64,000 nt of DNA, taken from UBA1447 sp002329225 (GTDB taxonomy: Bacteria; Bacillota; Clostridia; Oscillospirales; Acutalibacteraceae). Where the stretch lies: assembly GCA_050946835.1 (NCBI GenBank), contig JBMNVN010000009.1:1-64000 (forward strand), given 5' to 3'. Below, piece by piece: positions 35,078-43,952 of this stretch. Position 1 is the first letter of the stretch, and the number at the start of each line of letters is the position of its first letter. The position numbers were made by a program, and so were the translations under genes. The notes below the pieces were generated by a model that was not told the origin of the DNA, made no database searches, and saw only the letters and a program-made list of their open reading frames with translations.

Positions 35078-36301
35078 TTATTTCATCAGAGCGAAAGCGT
35101 CGCGCACGGAATAGTAGGAAGGCTTTTCGCCCCCCTCGCAGTCGACGAGTCCCCAGCGGGTTTCGGTGGGACAATCCCCCTGTCCGCAGATGTAGCAACG
35201 TTCGGCATCGGTATAACAATAAATGAAAGCGCCGCAAAGATAGGGTATGCGGTAAAGACGGGGCAGGATGTCACGGTAAAAATCCGCCTGCCCCTTGGGC
35301 GTGTGGGGGTAACCCGGGATATGTGTGCGCTTCGGCAGTTCGCGGTATAGGTGATTGGTCAGGTCGCTGTTAAAAATCAAATCGTAGTAGCGGGAGGGGT
35401 CGCCGCCTCCGACTTTAATTACGTGATCGCGCAGACGCGGGGGCAGTTTTTCCACAAAGGGGAGGATGTTGTCCTTTGCCTCCTGCGGGGTGCGCACTCC
35501 GTATTTTTGCAAAACTGCTTCTTTTTCAGCCGGGCTTTTCGCCTCGCCGCCGCTGATATAGCCGAACTCCTGCAGTATTACGGGTTTGCGTGTGTATGTC
35601 CACAGATACCGCAGCATCAGATCAAAAAACCAAAGATAACCGCCGACGTTTGAAAAACATCCGATGTAGATATCTATACCTACATAATCGCAATAGGGGA
35701 GATAAGGCTTCATGAGCATGTGCAGGTCAGCCTGAGGGCCTGCGGAATTATATCCTATGAGAACATCGCCTCTTTCGGGATACATTGTCTTGAGCTGAAC
35801 CCCGATGAAGCGTGCCGCCTCTTTTAAAGTAAGGGGAATGGTAAAGTGAGGGATGCCCATCTCGTTAGTGACCTGATAGGCATCGACTATGCCCTTTAAG
35901 TCACGCAGGAAGAACAGAGCAATTTCCCCGAGCCGCGCCTCGTTTTCCGGCAGACGGAAGTCAATGCCGGCATCGAGATAATCCCGAGGGTAGGGCGTTA
36001 CAGCCATAACTTTAATGCCCTGCTGCACATATGACTCCGCTCGCCTTTTAAATCCCAGATAAGAGTCGGATAAACTGCCGTCCTCATTGTAGGGGAAAGG
36101 GATATCAAAGCGGACCCAACGGATATTCGCCTTTTTGATTTGCTCGTAATTTTCATCGGGGTGGCAGACACCGCAAAGAAAACCGCGCTTGCGCAGGGTC
36201 TCCGTTTCTTTGCTTGATGACGGTATAACCACGGATTTCGCCAAACTGAGCGGGACATAGCGCAGGCCGTATTTGATCTGATCAATGACATGGCGCTCCA
36301 T
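35078..36301 (-). CDS. Clan GH-A-like glycoside hydrolase
   Basis: A 407-residue cytosolic TIM-barrel protein. GVCHPDENYEQIKKANIRWVRFDIPF is the usual first strand of GH-A enzymes. The acid/base Glu lies in DAYQVTNEMGIP (Asn-Glu pair) and the nucleophile Glu in PVILQEFGYISGG, a full retaining-glycosidase pair. GIKVMAVTPYPRDYLDAGI and DYVGIDIYIG also fit. A WGLVD block near the C-terminus supports the barrel close. The GH family (5, 39 or an unnumbered relative) is not certain. It is 2 bp from the upstream transporter gene and shares its operon. Confidence 0.82.
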   Translation of the reverse strand: MERHVIDQIKYGLRYVPLSLAKSVVIPSSSKETETLRKRGFLCGVCHPDENYEQIKKANIRWVRFDIPFPYNEDGSLSDSYLGFKRRAESYVQQGIKVMAVTPYPRDYLDAGIDFRLPENEARLGEIALFFLRDLKGIVDAYQVTNEMGIPHFTIPLTLKEAARFIGVQLKTMYPERGDVLIGYNSAGPQADLHMLMKPYLPYCDYVGIDIYIGCFSNVGGYLWFFDLMLRYLWTYTRKPVILQEFGYISGGEAKSPAEKEAVLQKYGVRTPQEAKDNILPFVEKLPPRLRDHVIKVGGGDPSRYYDLIFNSDLTNHLYRELPKRTHIPGYPHTPKGQADFYRDILPRLYRIPYLCGAFIYCYTDAERCYICGQGDCPTETRWGLVDCEGGEKPSYYSVRDAFALMK

Positions 36302-36303
36302 AG

Positions 36304-37899
36304 TTATTGACCTTCCTCCTCAAGCATTTCGATCATTATTTCAACTTCATCATTGTTTTCGTTTTGTTCGGCAATGAGTGCGCGGCGCTCGTTGAGTTGG
36401 ATATACATTTTTTCGCGCTTCTCTCCGACCAAATCATAAAACAGATAGGGAATCATTTTTATCACGCTCGGTAATAAGCCGATGCCGTTATACAGGAAGA
36501 ATACTTTCTGATAAACAAGTTTACTCCCTTGTGACCAGGGCAGCATGGGGATAGAAGGATCATAGCCCGACCACTTGAACAAGAATATCGTCAGCAAGGC
36601 GTTAATCGGCGATGTGACTTTTGTGATGAGGTCGGTAAGGATGTTTATTGTGCCGTCGGGCCGCTCGCCGGTCACAAATTCGGTGTAATCGTTGATTTCC
36701 CTCTCCAGCTCGCCCTCAAACACCTTTGCCGGACCGTTGTTGAGAGCGTTTAAGCCGTAGAAGAAACCGTAAATAGCCATGATTATCCATTTGCGGTCCA
36801 CTAAAAACCAGCCGAATCCGCAGATTGCCGCCGCAGTGAGGAGGTCCCACACACGCAGTCCGATGACGGCGTTTCTGTTGTTGTTCTTGAACAGCTTCTG
36901 GAACCTGGGTATTAATCCGATGCTCAGATAGTTGAAAATCGTGTTGGGCATATAGGCTAAGGATGCATACATCACGCCGCCGAAAATCTCCATCTGAGTG
37001 ACAACATCCCAGGCATAACCGCCGGAACTCCACCAGCTGACGGAGAAGTTTGCCAAGAAGTTTCTGCGTGCATACTTGTTTTTGAGGATATAAAAAATAG
37101 ACTTTGTAATAGGGGCGGGGTCAGGCTGAAGGATGATGCGCTCTCTGCAGCCGATTGCCATGGCTATGTTGCTGATTGCACCGAGGGAAGTCGCAACGAA
37201 TGCTATAATCGTGAATACCGTAGACATCGGAGCATTGATATAGCCCTTATTGTTGAGTTCCATCAGCGGGAGGAAGGTGAGATATACAATTTGAGAACCG
37301 GTTCCGCCGATGTAGTTGTTAAGCAGAGCAACAGTGATTCGGTCTTTCGGGTTGGGGGACATCAGTGTAGTCATGTTATTGCGCGGGATGGAATAAATTG
37401 TCGAGAAAGTTTCCTGTGCAAACAGCGTTACAAATACAAAAATTATTTTTTTCGGGTCATCACCGGCGCTGTTGCCCAGGAAAGAGGCGCCGCTGTACAG
37501 GACAGCCGTGCTCAAAAAATAAGGAATTGTTGCAAACATGATATATGGGCGGGCTTTGCCCCAACGGGTTCTGGTTCTGTCATATGCCATGCCCATGATG
37601 GGATTGTTAAGTACGTCGTAAATACCGATGAGCGTCAGTATGGCCGTGACGTAGATCATGTCAATTTTAAGGACGTTGACAAAGTACAGCATGCGGTAGT
37701 AGTTGAGCGCAGTCAGCAAGCTTGATGCAAACTCGGCTAAGGCGGGGAAAGAGAGTTCCTTAACCGTCAGAACTCTGGTGTGAAACATTCGTGCCGCAAT
37801 GTCGCTGTAATTGTGGAGTTCCTTTTTGTCAATTGAAGCCGCCGCATTCTTTTCAGCACCGAAAACGATTTTCGTTAAAGATCTTTTATTTTTTTTCAA
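36304..37899 (-). CDS. GPH-family symporter (twin copy 2)
   Basis: A 531-residue 12-helix transporter of the glycoside-pentoside-hexuronide group with an unusual cytosolic N-terminal extension of about 60 residues (RSLTKIVFGAEKNAAASIDKKELHNYSD). The diagnostic loop is NPIMGMAYDRTRTRWGKARPY. It is very similar along its whole length to the gene immediately upstream (37971-39569), including the Glu-rich end (MIEMLEEEGQ). The pair shares one operon with a glycosidase and a lipase-like protein, which suggests import of glycosides or lipid-linked sugars. Substrate unknown. Confidence 0.9.
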   Translation of the reverse strand: MKKNKRSLTKIVFGAEKNAAASIDKKELHNYSDIAARMFHTRVLTVKELSFPALAEFASSLLTALNYYRMLYFVNVLKIDMIYVTAILTLIGIYDVLNNPIMGMAYDRTRTRWGKARPYIMFATIPYFLSTAVLYSGASFLGNSAGDDPKKIIFVFVTLFAQETFSTIYSIPRNNMTTLMSPNPKDRITVALLNNYIGGTGSQIVYLTFLPLMELNNKGYINAPMSTVFTIIAFVATSLGAISNIAMAIGCRERIILQPDPAPITKSIFYILKNKYARRNFLANFSVSWWSSGGYAWDVVTQMEIFGGVMYASLAYMPNTIFNYLSIGLIPRFQKLFKNNNRNAVIGLRVWDLLTAAAICGFGWFLVDRKWIIMAIYGFFYGLNALNNGPAKVFEGELEREINDYTEFVTGERPDGTINILTDLITKVTSPINALLTIFLFKWSGYDPSIPMLPWSQGSKLVYQKVFFLYNGIGLLPSVIKMIPYLFYDLVGEKREKMYIQLNERRALIAEQNENNDEVEIMIEMLEEEGQ

Positions 37900-37970
37900 G
37901 CTTTCACCTCAATTCGGAAAAGCGCTTTAATTCCTCACATGAAAAAGGTCTTGGTTAAAGCGCCTGATGT

Positions 37971-39569
37971 CTATTGGCTTTCTTCCTCAAGCATTTCAAT
38001 CATTTTTTCTACGTCTTTATTCTTTCCGTCATCCTGTTCGGCAATAAGCGCACGGCGCTCGTTGAGCTGAAGGTACATCTTTTCGCGTTTCTCCCCGACC
38101 AGGTCATAGAATAAATAGGGAATCATCCTTATCACATGCGGCAATAAGCCGATTCCGGTGAACAGAAAGAAAACTTTTTGGTAAACGAATTTGTTCCCCT
38201 GCGACCAGGGCAGCATGGGAATGGAGGTGTCATAGCCCGACCACTTGAACAAAAATATCGTCAGCAAGGCGTTTATCGGCGATGTGACTTTTGTTATAAG
38301 GTCGGTGAGGATGTTGATGGTGCCGTCAGGCCGTTCGCCGGTCATGTACTCCGTGTAGTCGCTGATTTCCCTGCCCAACTCGGCTTCGAAAACGTTCGCC
38401 GGGCCGTTGTTGAGGGCGTTCAAACCGTAGAAGACGGCATAAATTGCAATAATAATCCATTTTCGATCCACAAAAAACCAGCCCAAAACGCACATGCCCA
38501 CCGCCGAGAAGAGGTCCCACAGACGCAGCCATATAACAGCATTCCGGTTGTTATTTTTAAATAACTTCTGGAACTTGGGGATAAGCCCGATGCTCAGCGG
38601 GTCAAGAATGTTGTAGGGCAAATAGGCAAGGAAGGAATAAAATGAACCGCCGAAAATTTCCATCTGGGTGACCACATCCCAGGAATAGCCGCCTGAACTC
38701 CACCAGCTGACAGCGAAGTTTGCAATAAAGTTCCTGCGAGCATACTTGTTTTTAAGGATATAAAAAATTGACTTTGTAATGGGGGCGGGATCCGGCTGAA
38801 GAATGATACGCTCTCTGCAGCCAATGGCCATGGCGATGTTGCTGAATGCTCCTATGGAAGCCGTAATGAAAGTTACAATCGCAAAGACCGAAGACATGGG
38901 TGCGTTGATATAGCCTTTGTTATTGAGTTCCATCAGGGGGAGGAAAATAATGTAGACCAGTTGGGCACCGGCCTCACCGATATAAGTGTTAAGCAGACCG
39001 ACGGTGATTCTGTCCTTCGGGTTGGGCGACATCAGCGAGACCATGTTGTTGCGCGGGATGGCATAAATGGTCGAGAAAGTTTCCTGTGCAAACAGCATAA
39101 TAAAGACAAATATGATTTTCTTCGGGTCATCACCGGCGCTGTTGCCGAGGAACGAAGCTCCGCTGAACAGGATGGCCGTGCTTAAAAAATACGGGAGGGT
39201 TGCAAACATGATATATGGGCGGGCTTTACCCCAACGGGTTCTGGTTCGGTCATACGCCATACCCATGATGGGATTGTTAAGCACGTCGTAAATGCCGATG
39301 AGCGTCAGTATGGCCGTGACATAGATCATATCAATTTTAAGGACATTGACAAAGTACAGAGTACGGTAATAGGTGATTCCGCTGAGCAGGCGTGATGCGA
39401 ACTCGGCCAAAGCGGGGAAGGAAAGTTCCTTTACCGTCAGAACTCTGGTGTGGAACATCCGCACCGCAATGTCGCTGTAATTGCTGAGTTCCTTTCGGTC
39501 TATTGAAGCCGCTGCATGTTCTTCCGCACCGAAAAGGGCCTTTGATATGGATTTTTTAAACTTGCTCAT
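37971..39569 (-). CDS. GPH-family symporter (twin copy 1)
   Basis: A 532-residue paralog of the next gene, with the same N-terminal extension and MFS core (NPIMGMAYDRTRTRWGKARPY; FAQETFSTIYAIPRNNM). Differences are scattered and mostly conservative. The start ATG overlaps the stop of the Ig-like gene as ATGA (39566-39569), so translation is coupled. Two near-identical symporters in one operon suggest duplicates diverging in specificity, or a dimeric carrier. Neither is shown here. Confidence 0.9.
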   Translation of the reverse strand: MSKFKKSISKALFGAEEHAAASIDRKELSNYSDIAVRMFHTRVLTVKELSFPALAEFASRLLSGITYYRTLYFVNVLKIDMIYVTAILTLIGIYDVLNNPIMGMAYDRTRTRWGKARPYIMFATLPYFLSTAILFSGASFLGNSAGDDPKKIIFVFIMLFAQETFSTIYAIPRNNMVSLMSPNPKDRITVGLLNTYIGEAGAQLVYIIFLPLMELNNKGYINAPMSSVFAIVTFITASIGAFSNIAMAIGCRERIILQPDPAPITKSIFYILKNKYARRNFIANFAVSWWSSGGYSWDVVTQMEIFGGSFYSFLAYLPYNILDPLSIGLIPKFQKLFKNNNRNAVIWLRLWDLFSAVGMCVLGWFFVDRKWIIIAIYAVFYGLNALNNGPANVFEAELGREISDYTEYMTGERPDGTINILTDLITKVTSPINALLTIFLFKWSGYDTSIPMLPWSQGNKFVYQKVFFLFTGIGLLPHVIRMIPYLFYDLVGEKREKMYLQLNERRALIAEQDDGKNKDVEKMIEMLEEESQ

Positions 39570-40942
39570 GATTTCACCTCAATCCTGCAGGTCGCCTTAA
39601 AATATCCGTCATCCGTTACGGCGTACACTTCCGCCGAACCGGGCGCCGCGGCTGTTACAAGGCCGTTCGGGTCAACGGTAGCGACCGTCTCGTCCGATGT
39701 GTACCACTTTACAGTCTGTATTGTGGCTTTTTTAGGCGAAAACTTGGTTTTAAGCTCCGCCGTTTCTCCCGCCGATAAAGTCAGACGGCGCTTTGACAAA
39801 TCAAGACCTTCCACCGATTCTTTTACAAATAAGGTACAGGTGTCGGAATAGGTTTTGCCTTGAAAATCAAAAGAAGCCGTCACCGTGGTTTGACCGGTAT
39901 TTTTGCCGGCCTTGACATAGCCTTCACTGTCGACAACGGCAATCGATTCATCCGCGATGCTCCAGCGGACCGTAGTGTTAACGGGATCGGAGCAGGTAAG
40001 AGCCGCAACCAATGCTTCCGTCTTTTTCGGGGCGAGGGAAAGTTCCCGTGCAGATAAAGAAAGACCGGGCCATGTAAAATCGAAAGTATAGGAGTCTTCC
40101 GCCTCTATTTCAGCCGGTACGGTACCGAGGGAGGCAAAATCCCCCGTAAAATCAAGGTTCAGGGATACAACCGTTTCTTTTTTGAAAGAGAGGCTCAGTA
40201 TCTGGTTTGTCAGCCGGTTGACCCGGGCGGTGATTTGTGCATTGCGGTATTGTAACTTAGGTTCATCGCAGGAGAAAAAGCCCGCCGCACCGTCACGGAT
40301 GATTGTTGCGACCTCTTGAGGGCTGCGCAGTGTGAAATCACCGGCGACTGCGGAGGAACCGTCTTCAATCAATAGTGTAATAGTGTACTCGTCACGGCAG
40401 CGTTCCTCCCAGGCGTCCTTGTTGCCGCACTCCGGGCATTCTTCCGGTTGGACTCCGTCTTCTTTCCCGCAAACGGGACAAACATAATATTCGCAGAGGC
40501 ACTCGGCGGAAACAAGGGAGTCTGCAGCAAGCCGCAGGGGATTGACCTTGCCCGTAAAGTCTTCGCCGAAATCGGCGGAAACAGAGAGGAAGGAGTCCTC
40601 CACGCTTTTTTCCACCGAAGCGCCGACATATTGTGCTACTTCGGTAAGCAGCGCTTCGTCAGTTGTTTGAAAAGAATAACCGTTGAGTTTGCAGTTCGTA
40701 GAAGACGAGAACCTGGGCTTTTCATTGAGGGCTTTTGTGATGGAGGTGTTAAGATAAGTCAAAATCTCTTGCGGTGTTTGCGGCCGCGGGCTGAGACTTT
40801 TCGGCGCTTCGTAAGGCGGCGGGAGCGTACCTTCCATATTCAGTACGCTGTCAATGCCCCAGAAGACGCCGACAACAAAGAAAATACACAGCAAGATGGT
40901 AACCGCTCTTGGCAGAGCTTTTTTGAAATCAAAGTTTTTCAA
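39566..40942 (-). CDS. Membrane-anchored protein with zinc-ribbon-like insert and bacterial Ig-like domains
   Basis: A 458-residue protein anchored by one N-terminal helix (AVTILLCIFFVVGVFWGI). The middle part has a Cys-rich insert, CPVCGKEDGVQPEECPECGNKD, with two CPxCG pairs that could bind zinc. The C-terminal 180 residues form two BIG2-type Ig-like repeats, each containing the xVxWxSxDxxVAxVDxxGxVxAxxxG pattern. The topology places the Ig domains outside the cell. The start ATGA overlaps the upstream zinc-ribbon gene by 4 bp. It is probably an accessory surface factor for the transport operon; no enzymatic motif is seen. Confidence 0.82.
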   Translation of the reverse strand: MKNFDFKKALPRAVTILLCIFFVVGVFWGIDSVLNMEGTLPPPYEAPKSLSPRPQTPQEILTYLNTSITKALNEKPRFSSSTNCKLNGYSFQTTDEALLTEVAQYVGASVEKSVEDSFLSVSADFGEDFTGKVNPLRLAADSLVSAECLCEYYVCPVCGKEDGVQPEECPECGNKDAWEERCRDEYTITLLIEDGSSAVAGDFTLRSPQEVATIIRDGAAGFFSCDEPKLQYRNAQITARVNRLTNQILSLSFKKETVVSLNLDFTGDFASLGTVPAEIEAEDSYTFDFTWPGLSLSARELSLAPKKTEALVAALTCSDPVNTTVRWSIADESIAVVDSEGYVKAGKNTGQTTVTASFDFQGKTYSDTCTLFVKESVEGLDLSKRRLTLSAGETAELKTKFSPKKATIQTVKWYTSDETVATVDPNGLVTAAAPGSAEVYAVTDDGYFKATCRIEVKS

Positions 40943-41817
40943 GATGTAGCTACCTCCTTTGGCTCAAACTGTTGGCGTACTCTTTCAATCTCTTCGTCGA
41001 GTGCGCGGGTTTCCGCCGTTTCAACAACAGGCTGAGGAAGGTCGTCGATGTTAATTTCGCCGCGTTTGACTTTTTTGGCAATTTCGGCCCTTTCAAGGGC
41101 GCCTTCCTCAAATGTTACCGGCAGGCCTTTTTTAGCAATCAGAAAATTGACGGCAGCCACTGCGGCGAAAGCGGCAACCGCAATGAACAGGCCGAAAGAG
41201 GGTGCGCCGGAAAGCATGCCGTTAGGCGATGCCTGTGCGGCCTTTTTAAAGCTGAATGACAGCACAATGGCGGCAATAGAGGAAACCGCCCCCAAACCGG
41301 CAAAGGTACAGAGAATCGCCGCCATTTTTTTAACGCTGATAAAAGACAGTGCCGTCAGCAGGAATACCAGCAATGCCGATACAACCGTGACGGCAAAGGC
41401 CAAGATAAGGGTTTTCAGCGAGGCGAAGGCCTCACCGCCCAAGCTGTTCGTTGCAAACGATGAGATCAGATTCAGTGCACCGCCGTTGACGATGCCGATA
41501 AGGCCCGGCAACCCCAAGGACAACTTATCCGTGAAAAAAGGCAGCGTAACCTGTATTTTGGCTGCCGGCAGCAGCAGTGCGATAATCGGCAACAGCGTAA
41601 CGGCGAGCCGTGCTTTCGCCAATCTGCCTCCGAGGAAAGCCGATTTAATTATGCGCAACTTAACATGCGCTCCCGCCAGAGAAAGCTCCGCCATTTTTGC
41701 ATCGCGCTCAAACTGCTCATTGAAGCCGTAAAATCGCAGGTTTATGCCGCAATGGGGACAATGCTGCTTCCAGTGGAAGATGTGCAGTTTTTTGCCGCAA
41801 TTCTGACATGCACTCAT
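40939..41817 (-). CDS. Zinc-ribbon multi-spanning membrane protein
   Basis: A 292-residue protein starting with a double zinc ribbon (CQNCGKKLHIFHWKQHCPHCG). About five hydrophobic helices follow (LAVTLLPIIALLLPAA; LILAFAVTVVSALLVFLLTALSFI; and others) and the tail is soluble and acidic. No transporter or enzyme motif is recognised. It heads a tightly packed minus-strand operon: this gene, the Ig-like protein (4-bp overlap), twin symporters, glycosidase and lipase-like gene. Its role is probably regulation or assembly of that system. Confidence 0.75.
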   Translation of the reverse strand: MSACQNCGKKLHIFHWKQHCPHCGINLRFYGFNEQFERDAKMAELSLAGAHVKLRIIKSAFLGGRLAKARLAVTLLPIIALLLPAAKIQVTLPFFTDKLSLGLPGLIGIVNGGALNLISSFATNSLGGEAFASLKTLILAFAVTVVSALLVFLLTALSFISVKKMAAILCTFAGLGAVSSIAAIVLSFSFKKAAQASPNGMLSGAPSFGLFIAVAAFAAVAAVNFLIAKKGLPVTFEEGALERAEIAKKVKRGEINIDDLPQPVVETAETRALDEEIERVRQQFEPKEVATS

Positions 41818-41969
41818 GGACTCACAACCTTTCTGTTTTTATGTAATTGCGCAGGCGCCGGGGCGTTGTTCTGCGCAACAGGTTAGAAAAATAAGCCTTA
41901 GCCGGCGGGCCCCCTGTCGATTACAGGCGGGAGCATCCGGCAGAGACAGGTGTTGTTGGATAACAGCCG

Positions 41970-43442
41970 TTATTTAATAAAAGGATATGCATTTTCGTAT
42001 GCGGCATTCCATTGGGCAGAGTTTTCGGGTTTGTGCTCACGTAATTGTTCGCTGTCGGCTATAATTTGCCGTGCCTGTTCAAGGCTTTCTATTGCACCTG
42101 CAGCCAAAAGCTGAACAAGAATATTGCCCAATACCGTTGCCTCAATGGGGCCGGCCAGAACCTTACGCCCGCAGGCGTCCGCCGTCATTTGGCAAAGAAG
42201 GGTGTCCTTTACTCCTCCCCCTATAACATGGATTGCGGGATAGTTTTTGCCCGTGCAATCCATAAGCTTTTCAAAGGTCAGGCGGTATTTCATGGCAAGG
42301 CTTTCATAAATGCAACGCACCACTTCGCCTATGCTTTCCGGCACGCTCTGCCCCGTTCTTTCACAGTAATCCTTTACTCTTCGGGGAAGATTGCCGTGGG
42401 GCATAAACTCGGGAGCGTCGGGGTTTATGAAGGACTTAAAGGGTTCGGCTTCAAGGGCCAATTTTTCAAGGTCGGCATAGGAGTAATTCCCGCCGTGACG
42501 GTTCCAGTGGCGGCGGCTTTCCTGAATAAGCCAGAGTCCTGTAATGTTCTTTAAAAAACCTATGGAGCCGCCATAGCCCCCTTCGTTGGTTATGTTCATG
42601 GCATAGGCTTTTTCGTCAACTATGGGCTTCTCCAATTCCGTGCCGAAAAGGGACCAGGTTCCGCTGCTGATGAATGCAAAGTCTTTATCAGCGGAGGGTA
42701 CGGCGGTGAGGGCGGACTGAGTATCATGCCCGCAAACGGAAATCACCGGCACCGGGTCAATCCCGCACTCCTCACAGATTGAAGCATTCAGCGGAGCGGC
42801 AATTGTGCCGGAGGGAACAATATCACACAAAAGCCGTGAGGGAAGCCCCAACTTCTGCATAACGGTATCCGACCAGTTGCCGGTTTTAATGTCCACTATC
42901 TGGGAAGTGGTAGCTATGGAATATTCGGTAAGCTTTTTGCCCGTGAGCATATAGGTGAAAAGGTCGGGCATAAAGAGCAGTTTGTCCGCCCGGTCAAGAA
43001 TATGTCTCCGTGTGTTTTTAAGGGCAAGCAGCTGAAAAACCGTGTTGAGTTCCATAAACTGAATGCCGGTTATTTCGTAAAGTTCCTCCCGGGGGATAAG
43101 TTTGAAAGCCTCGTCCAGGATGCCGTTTGTGCGTTTGTCCCGGTAGTGAACGGGGTTTTCCAGCAAAGCGCCGTGCTCGTCTATCAGTCCGAAATCCACA
43201 CCCCAGGTATCCACGGCAAGGCTGTCAAAGCCGCCGGCGGCTTTAGCCTTAATTATTCCCTGCTTTACCTCGTGAAAAAGCCTCAGCACATCCCAATAGA
43301 CCGTGCCGAGAACCTCCACCGGGTCGTTGGAAAACCGATGCACCTCTTCAAGGCTGATTTTTTTTCCGTCAAAGGAACCGACAATTGCGCGGCCGCCGGA
43401 TGCGCCGAAGTCAATGGCAAGAACACGTTTTATCTTTGACAA
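41970..43442 (-). CDS. rhaB: Rhamnulokinase-family sugar kinase
   Basis: A 490-residue FGGY carbohydrate kinase with the RhaB-type features: AIDFGASGGRAIVGSFDG at the ATP-binding start, VDTWGVDFGLID, NPVHYRDKRT, and GTWSLFGTELEKP. The sequence is nearest to rhamnulokinases, but the next gene upstream is a FucU-type mutarotase and the same region carries fucI. It may therefore phosphorylate L-fuculose in this organism. No rhaA, rhaD or fucA is in the window to decide. The start ATG follows GGGAGG and the gene lies 45 bp after fucU on the same strand. Confidence 0.85.
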   Translation of the reverse strand: MSKIKRVLAIDFGASGGRAIVGSFDGKKISLEEVHRFSNDPVEVLGTVYWDVLRLFHEVKQGIIKAKAAGGFDSLAVDTWGVDFGLIDEHGALLENPVHYRDKRTNGILDEAFKLIPREELYEITGIQFMELNTVFQLLALKNTRRHILDRADKLLFMPDLFTYMLTGKKLTEYSIATTSQIVDIKTGNWSDTVMQKLGLPSRLLCDIVPSGTIAAPLNASICEECGIDPVPVISVCGHDTQSALTAVPSADKDFAFISSGTWSLFGTELEKPIVDEKAYAMNITNEGGYGGSIGFLKNITGLWLIQESRRHWNRHGGNYSYADLEKLALEAEPFKSFINPDAPEFMPHGNLPRRVKDYCERTGQSVPESIGEVVRCIYESLAMKYRLTFEKLMDCTGKNYPAIHVIGGGVKDTLLCQMTADACGRKVLAGPIEATVLGNILVQLLAAGAIESLEQARQIIADSEQLREHKPENSAQWNAAYENAYPFIK

Positions 43443-43487
43443 AAGCTACACCTCCCGATAATAAAAGGACGAAAAAGGAGTTGCCGT

Positions 43488-43910
43488 TCAGATGACAACT
43501 CCTTTTTTCAGTATGATATTGGCATAAATAGCGGTTTCACCCGTAGCTACTACGGCATAGGCGTTCTTTGCCCTCTCATAAAAGGCAAATCTTTCAACAA
43601 GCTCAAGTTCTTTGGCGCCCTCATTTTCGGCGATTATTTTTTTATATTCGCTCCAAATCGGGGGCGGATTTTCAGCATCCCCGTTATCCATTACCGCCAC
43701 GGGAAATCCGACATAAGTGTCCAGGGGAAAAAGCTTTAATATGGCGTCTAAAAGTTCCGGTACTCCGTGGCCGTCGGCGCGAACAAGCCGCTTTGCCACC
43801 GAGGCGGCAGGGAAGTTGCCGTCCCCCAAAACGAGTTCATCCCCGTGCCCCATTTCCATAAGGGTTTTAAGCAGTTCGGGTGAGAGGATGGGAGAAATGT
43901 TTTTAAGCAT
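43488..43910 (-). CDS. fucU: L-fucose mutarotase (FucU/RbsD family)
   Basis: A 140-residue mutarotase interconverting alpha and beta anomers of L-fucose. GHGDELVLGDGNFPA is the catalytic and metal-free ring motif of the family. ERFAFYERAKNAYAVVATGE near the end favours FucU over RbsD. It stands just before a rhamnulokinase-family kinase and probably shares its mRNA. The fucI gene lies 20 kb away, so the pathway is split. ATG 43910 has GAAAGGG at normal distance. Confidence 0.92.
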   Translation of the reverse strand: MLKNISPILSPELLKTLMEMGHGDELVLGDGNFPAASVAKRLVRADGHGVPELLDAILKLFPLDTYVGFPVAVMDNGDAENPPPIWSEYKKIIAENEGAKELELVERFAFYERAKNAYAVVATGETAIYANIILKKGVVI

Positions 43911-43952
43911 AAAAACAACCCTTTCAAGCTGAATTTTCAGATTTTGCCGTAA

